A DNA stretch of 24,571 nucleotides from an uncultured Clostridia bacterium (lineage in GTDB: Bacteria > Bacillota > Clostridia > Christensenellales > Aristaeellaceae), in contig CAMOHY010000006.1 of NCBI GenBank assembly GCA_946615495.1, forward strand, positions 1-24,571. Reading direction: 5' to 3'. The position numbers and the translations under genes are program-made. This document shows positions 23,097 to 24,571 of this stretch, piece after piece (position 1 is the first letter of the stretch; every line of letters begins with the position of its first letter). The notes beneath the pieces are model-generated. The model searched no databases. It had not been told where the DNA came from and saw only the letters and a program-made list of their open reading frames with translations.

Positions 23097-24473
23097 ATGA
23101 AAAGTTCATTCCGCCTTTTTTTCTCCGCTCTGTTGGCAGCGTTCCTTCTATGCTCGGCTTTCTCCGCGCCGGCTTTGGGCGAGGAGCGTATAACCACGCG
23201 GAATATCCTGACAGGAATGGGCGCGATCAAGCCGGTAAACTGCACCCATTACTTGTTGGTCCAGTCTCCCGATACGCAATTGTGGGGCGTGTACGACACC
23301 TCCGGCGAGCTAATCATTCATTGTGTTTTCCCGGCTTTGGCCTATGGGGAATATGATTGCTTTGTGGCCAGCCATTCATCCAAAGCGTTGGATAATTTGA
23401 GCGCGCTGGTCAGCCCCGGCGGCAGGTTCGTATCCGATTACCGGTACGGCATTGTCAAAGTATACAATGACCGCTGGGCGGCTGGATGGGTAGTATCCCA
23501 AGGCGACAAGAAAAACTACGATTACACGCCGGACAAGAAGCATTTCTACAATATCGAACTGTGCGATATTTTCTATCTGGGCGATACGCCCCGGAAAATC
23601 GGCACCTTTTCGCGGGATGCTTTCGCTCAGGCCGCCGCTCACGGCGATTACCTTTCCGTGAAAGATCGCGCGGGAAACATCACAGTATACGATCAAAAGC
23701 TCCAGCCGACGAATCTGAAAGTTTCCAAAATCAGTGAAAATATATATGGCGTCGTCCGTTACGCGCTCATGGACAAAGCGGCCAATAAAATCCTTCTGGA
23801 CGGCTTTACCGCCGCTAAGGAAGTAAATACCCGGCGCGGTTTGCTGTTTCAGCTTACGCGAACCGATTTCAGCGGCAATAAACAGATGGGCGTTTGCACC
23901 CTCAACGGCGAATGGCTGATGCCGCTGGGCAGCTATACCATCGCTTCCGTCAGCGAAAATTATGCCGTAATTTCGGAAAATGAGCGGTTTGGCCTATATT
24001 CTTACAGCCTGGGCCGCGTAGTGGTGCCCTGTGAGTATGAGGGCTTTCCCACCAGCAAGCAAACCGTGGACCCGTATGAATGCAACGGCTATGTTTCCGC
24101 GGTAAAGAATGGAATGCGCTGCTTTGTGTGCATCGAAAGCGGTGAAATCACCTCTTCCATTCCTGATGGCAGCCCGGATTACACGGTCATTGGCAGCACA
24201 GTGTATGAGCAGCTCAGCACCAATAGATACCGCTTCACGTCTCCTACCGGCAAGAAATGGAGCATTGGGGATAGCAGCATTGGCCAAATCCGCGGAGATG
24301 GAAGGCTGATCGTATTCCGCTCTATAGAAAATAGCAATTATGGAGTGTACACACAGGACGGAACACTGGCTCTGGAAGCCAAGTACAGAAATGAACCCAT
24401 CATTACGGATGATGGAAAAGTGATTTTGAACACACTTGCCAGCGGATACAACCTGCTGGATGTTACTTGGTGA
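23097..24473 (+). CDS. Secreted WG-repeat-like protein, copy 2
   Basis: This 458-residue protein is a diverged paralogue of the preceding one. It has a signal peptide with probable cleavage after PALG (about residue 28), then repeats such as LWGVYDTSGELIIHCVFP, RFGLYSYSLGRVVVPCEYE and NYGVYTQDGTLALEAKYRN. It shares a central block: N.RWAAGWVVSQGDKKNY, NIELCDIFYLGDTPRKIG and HGDYLSVKDRAGNITVYD match copy 1 in order and spacing. The cysteine in the signal peptide (FLLCSAF) is not in a valid lipobox. The gene follows copy 1 by 22 nt and is probably in the same transcript. ATG at 23097 is favoured over GTG at 23085, which overlaps the CGGAG binding site. The function is unknown. Confidence 0.82.
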   Translation: MKSSFRLFFSALLAAFLLCSAFSAPALGEERITTRNILTGMGAIKPVNCTHYLLVQSPDTQLWGVYDTSGELIIHCVFPALAYGEYDCFVASHSSKALDNLSALVSPGGRFVSDYRYGIVKVYNDRWAAGWVVSQGDKKNYDYTPDKKHFYNIELCDIFYLGDTPRKIGTFSRDAFAQAAAHGDYLSVKDRAGNITVYDQKLQPTNLKVSKISENIYGVVRYALMDKAANKILLDGFTAAKEVNTRRGLLFQLTRTDFSGNKQMGVCTLNGEWLMPLGSYTIASVSENYAVISENERFGLYSYSLGRVVVPCEYEGFPTSKQTVDPYECNGYVSAVKNGMRCFVCIESGEITSSIPDGSPDYTVIGSTVYEQLSTNRYRFTSPTGKKWSIGDSSIGQIRGDGRLIVFRSIENSNYGVYTQDGTLALEAKYRNEPIITDDGKVILNTLASGYNLLDVTW

Positions 24474-24489
24474 TGTGCACGCCAATTAA

Positions 24490-24520
24490 ACCGGGGCTGC
24501 GTGCAACACGCAGCCCCGGT
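24490..24520. terminator. Perfect GC-rich hairpin downstream of the WG pair
   Basis: ACCGGGGCTGCGTG (24490-24503) and CACGCAGCCCCGGT (24507-24520) form a perfect 14-bp stem with a CAA loop, 16 nt after the stop codon. No T-tract follows, so it may be a terminator-like mRNA end, a repeat, or both. Confidence 0.6.
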
Positions 24521-24571
24521 CAGAGCATCGACAAAGTCGATGCTCTGACATCGAAAGTCTGCAAGCAGTCT
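24520..24571. repeat. Tandem hairpins at the right edge
   Basis: TCAGAGCATCGAC (24520-24532) and GTCGATGCTCTGA (24536-24548) form a perfect 13-bp stem with an AAA loop, abutting and sharing T24520 with the previous hairpin. A third begins immediately: AGTCTGC-AA-GCAGTCT (24556-24571) is symmetric apart from one T:T mismatch and is cut by the window end. No T-tracts are seen. This resembles a dispersed repeat made of stacked hairpins. Confidence 0.55.

Noticed and set aside
23097..23190. Lipoprotein signal in the second WG protein
   Set aside because: The cysteine is preceded by FLL, lacking the small residue required before a lipobox cysteine. An ordinary signal peptidase site fits better.

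Overview
The window is chromosomal DNA from a fairly GC-rich member of the Bacillota, most likely class Clostridia. The evidence is the plsX-acpP-rnc-smc-ftsY gene order, strong AGGAGG-type ribosome binding sites, consensus sigma-A promoters, TTG/GTG starts and a Clostridia-style L34 N-terminus. Almost every gene reads rightward. The only leftward one is the start of rpmH (ribosomal protein L34) at the left edge. I see no prophage, transposase, CRISPR array, rRNA or tRNA.

Positions 1-7450 are housekeeping. Divergent consensus promoters serve rpmH (leftward) and plsX (rightward). The rightward genes link phospholipid and fatty acid synthesis (plsX, acpP), RNA processing (rnc), chromosome condensation (smc) and co-translational membrane targeting (ftsY), followed by a GNAT acetyltransferase. 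Positions 7600-13560 hold an alpha/beta hydrolase, a membrane-anchored MurF-like ligase, ddl, alr and an uncharacterised membrane protein. Together Alr, Ddl and the MurF-like enzyme can make D-Ala, D-Ala-D-Ala and the UDP-MurNAc-pentapeptide. Positions 13561-15261 carry rsmD, coaD and a coiled-coil protein resembling actinobacterial SepIVA/DivIVA-type proteins, closed by a strong terminator.

Positions 15417-19647 are the most unusual part. Four tightly coupled genes (two ATGA overlaps and one 3-nt gap) encode an ECF sigma factor, a 707-residue single-pass membrane protein and two MalF/MalG-type ABC permeases. The membrane protein joins an anti-sigma-like cytoplasmic tail to a beta-rich extracytoplasmic region and a complete-looking family 1 solute-binding domain. 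There is no ATPase gene. I infer a sensor in which the ligand-binding domain of an ABC importer is physically tied to control of a sigma factor.

Positions 19692-21492 hold murC, whose promoter is overlapped by an inverted repeat, and a small cysteine-containing protein of unknown function. After a terminator comes a strong promoter with a palindrome in its spacer, driving two tandem paralogous secreted proteins with WG-type beta repeats. The window ends in abutting perfect hairpins. No gene-free stretch exceeds 300 bases; the contents of the larger gaps are listed as features.
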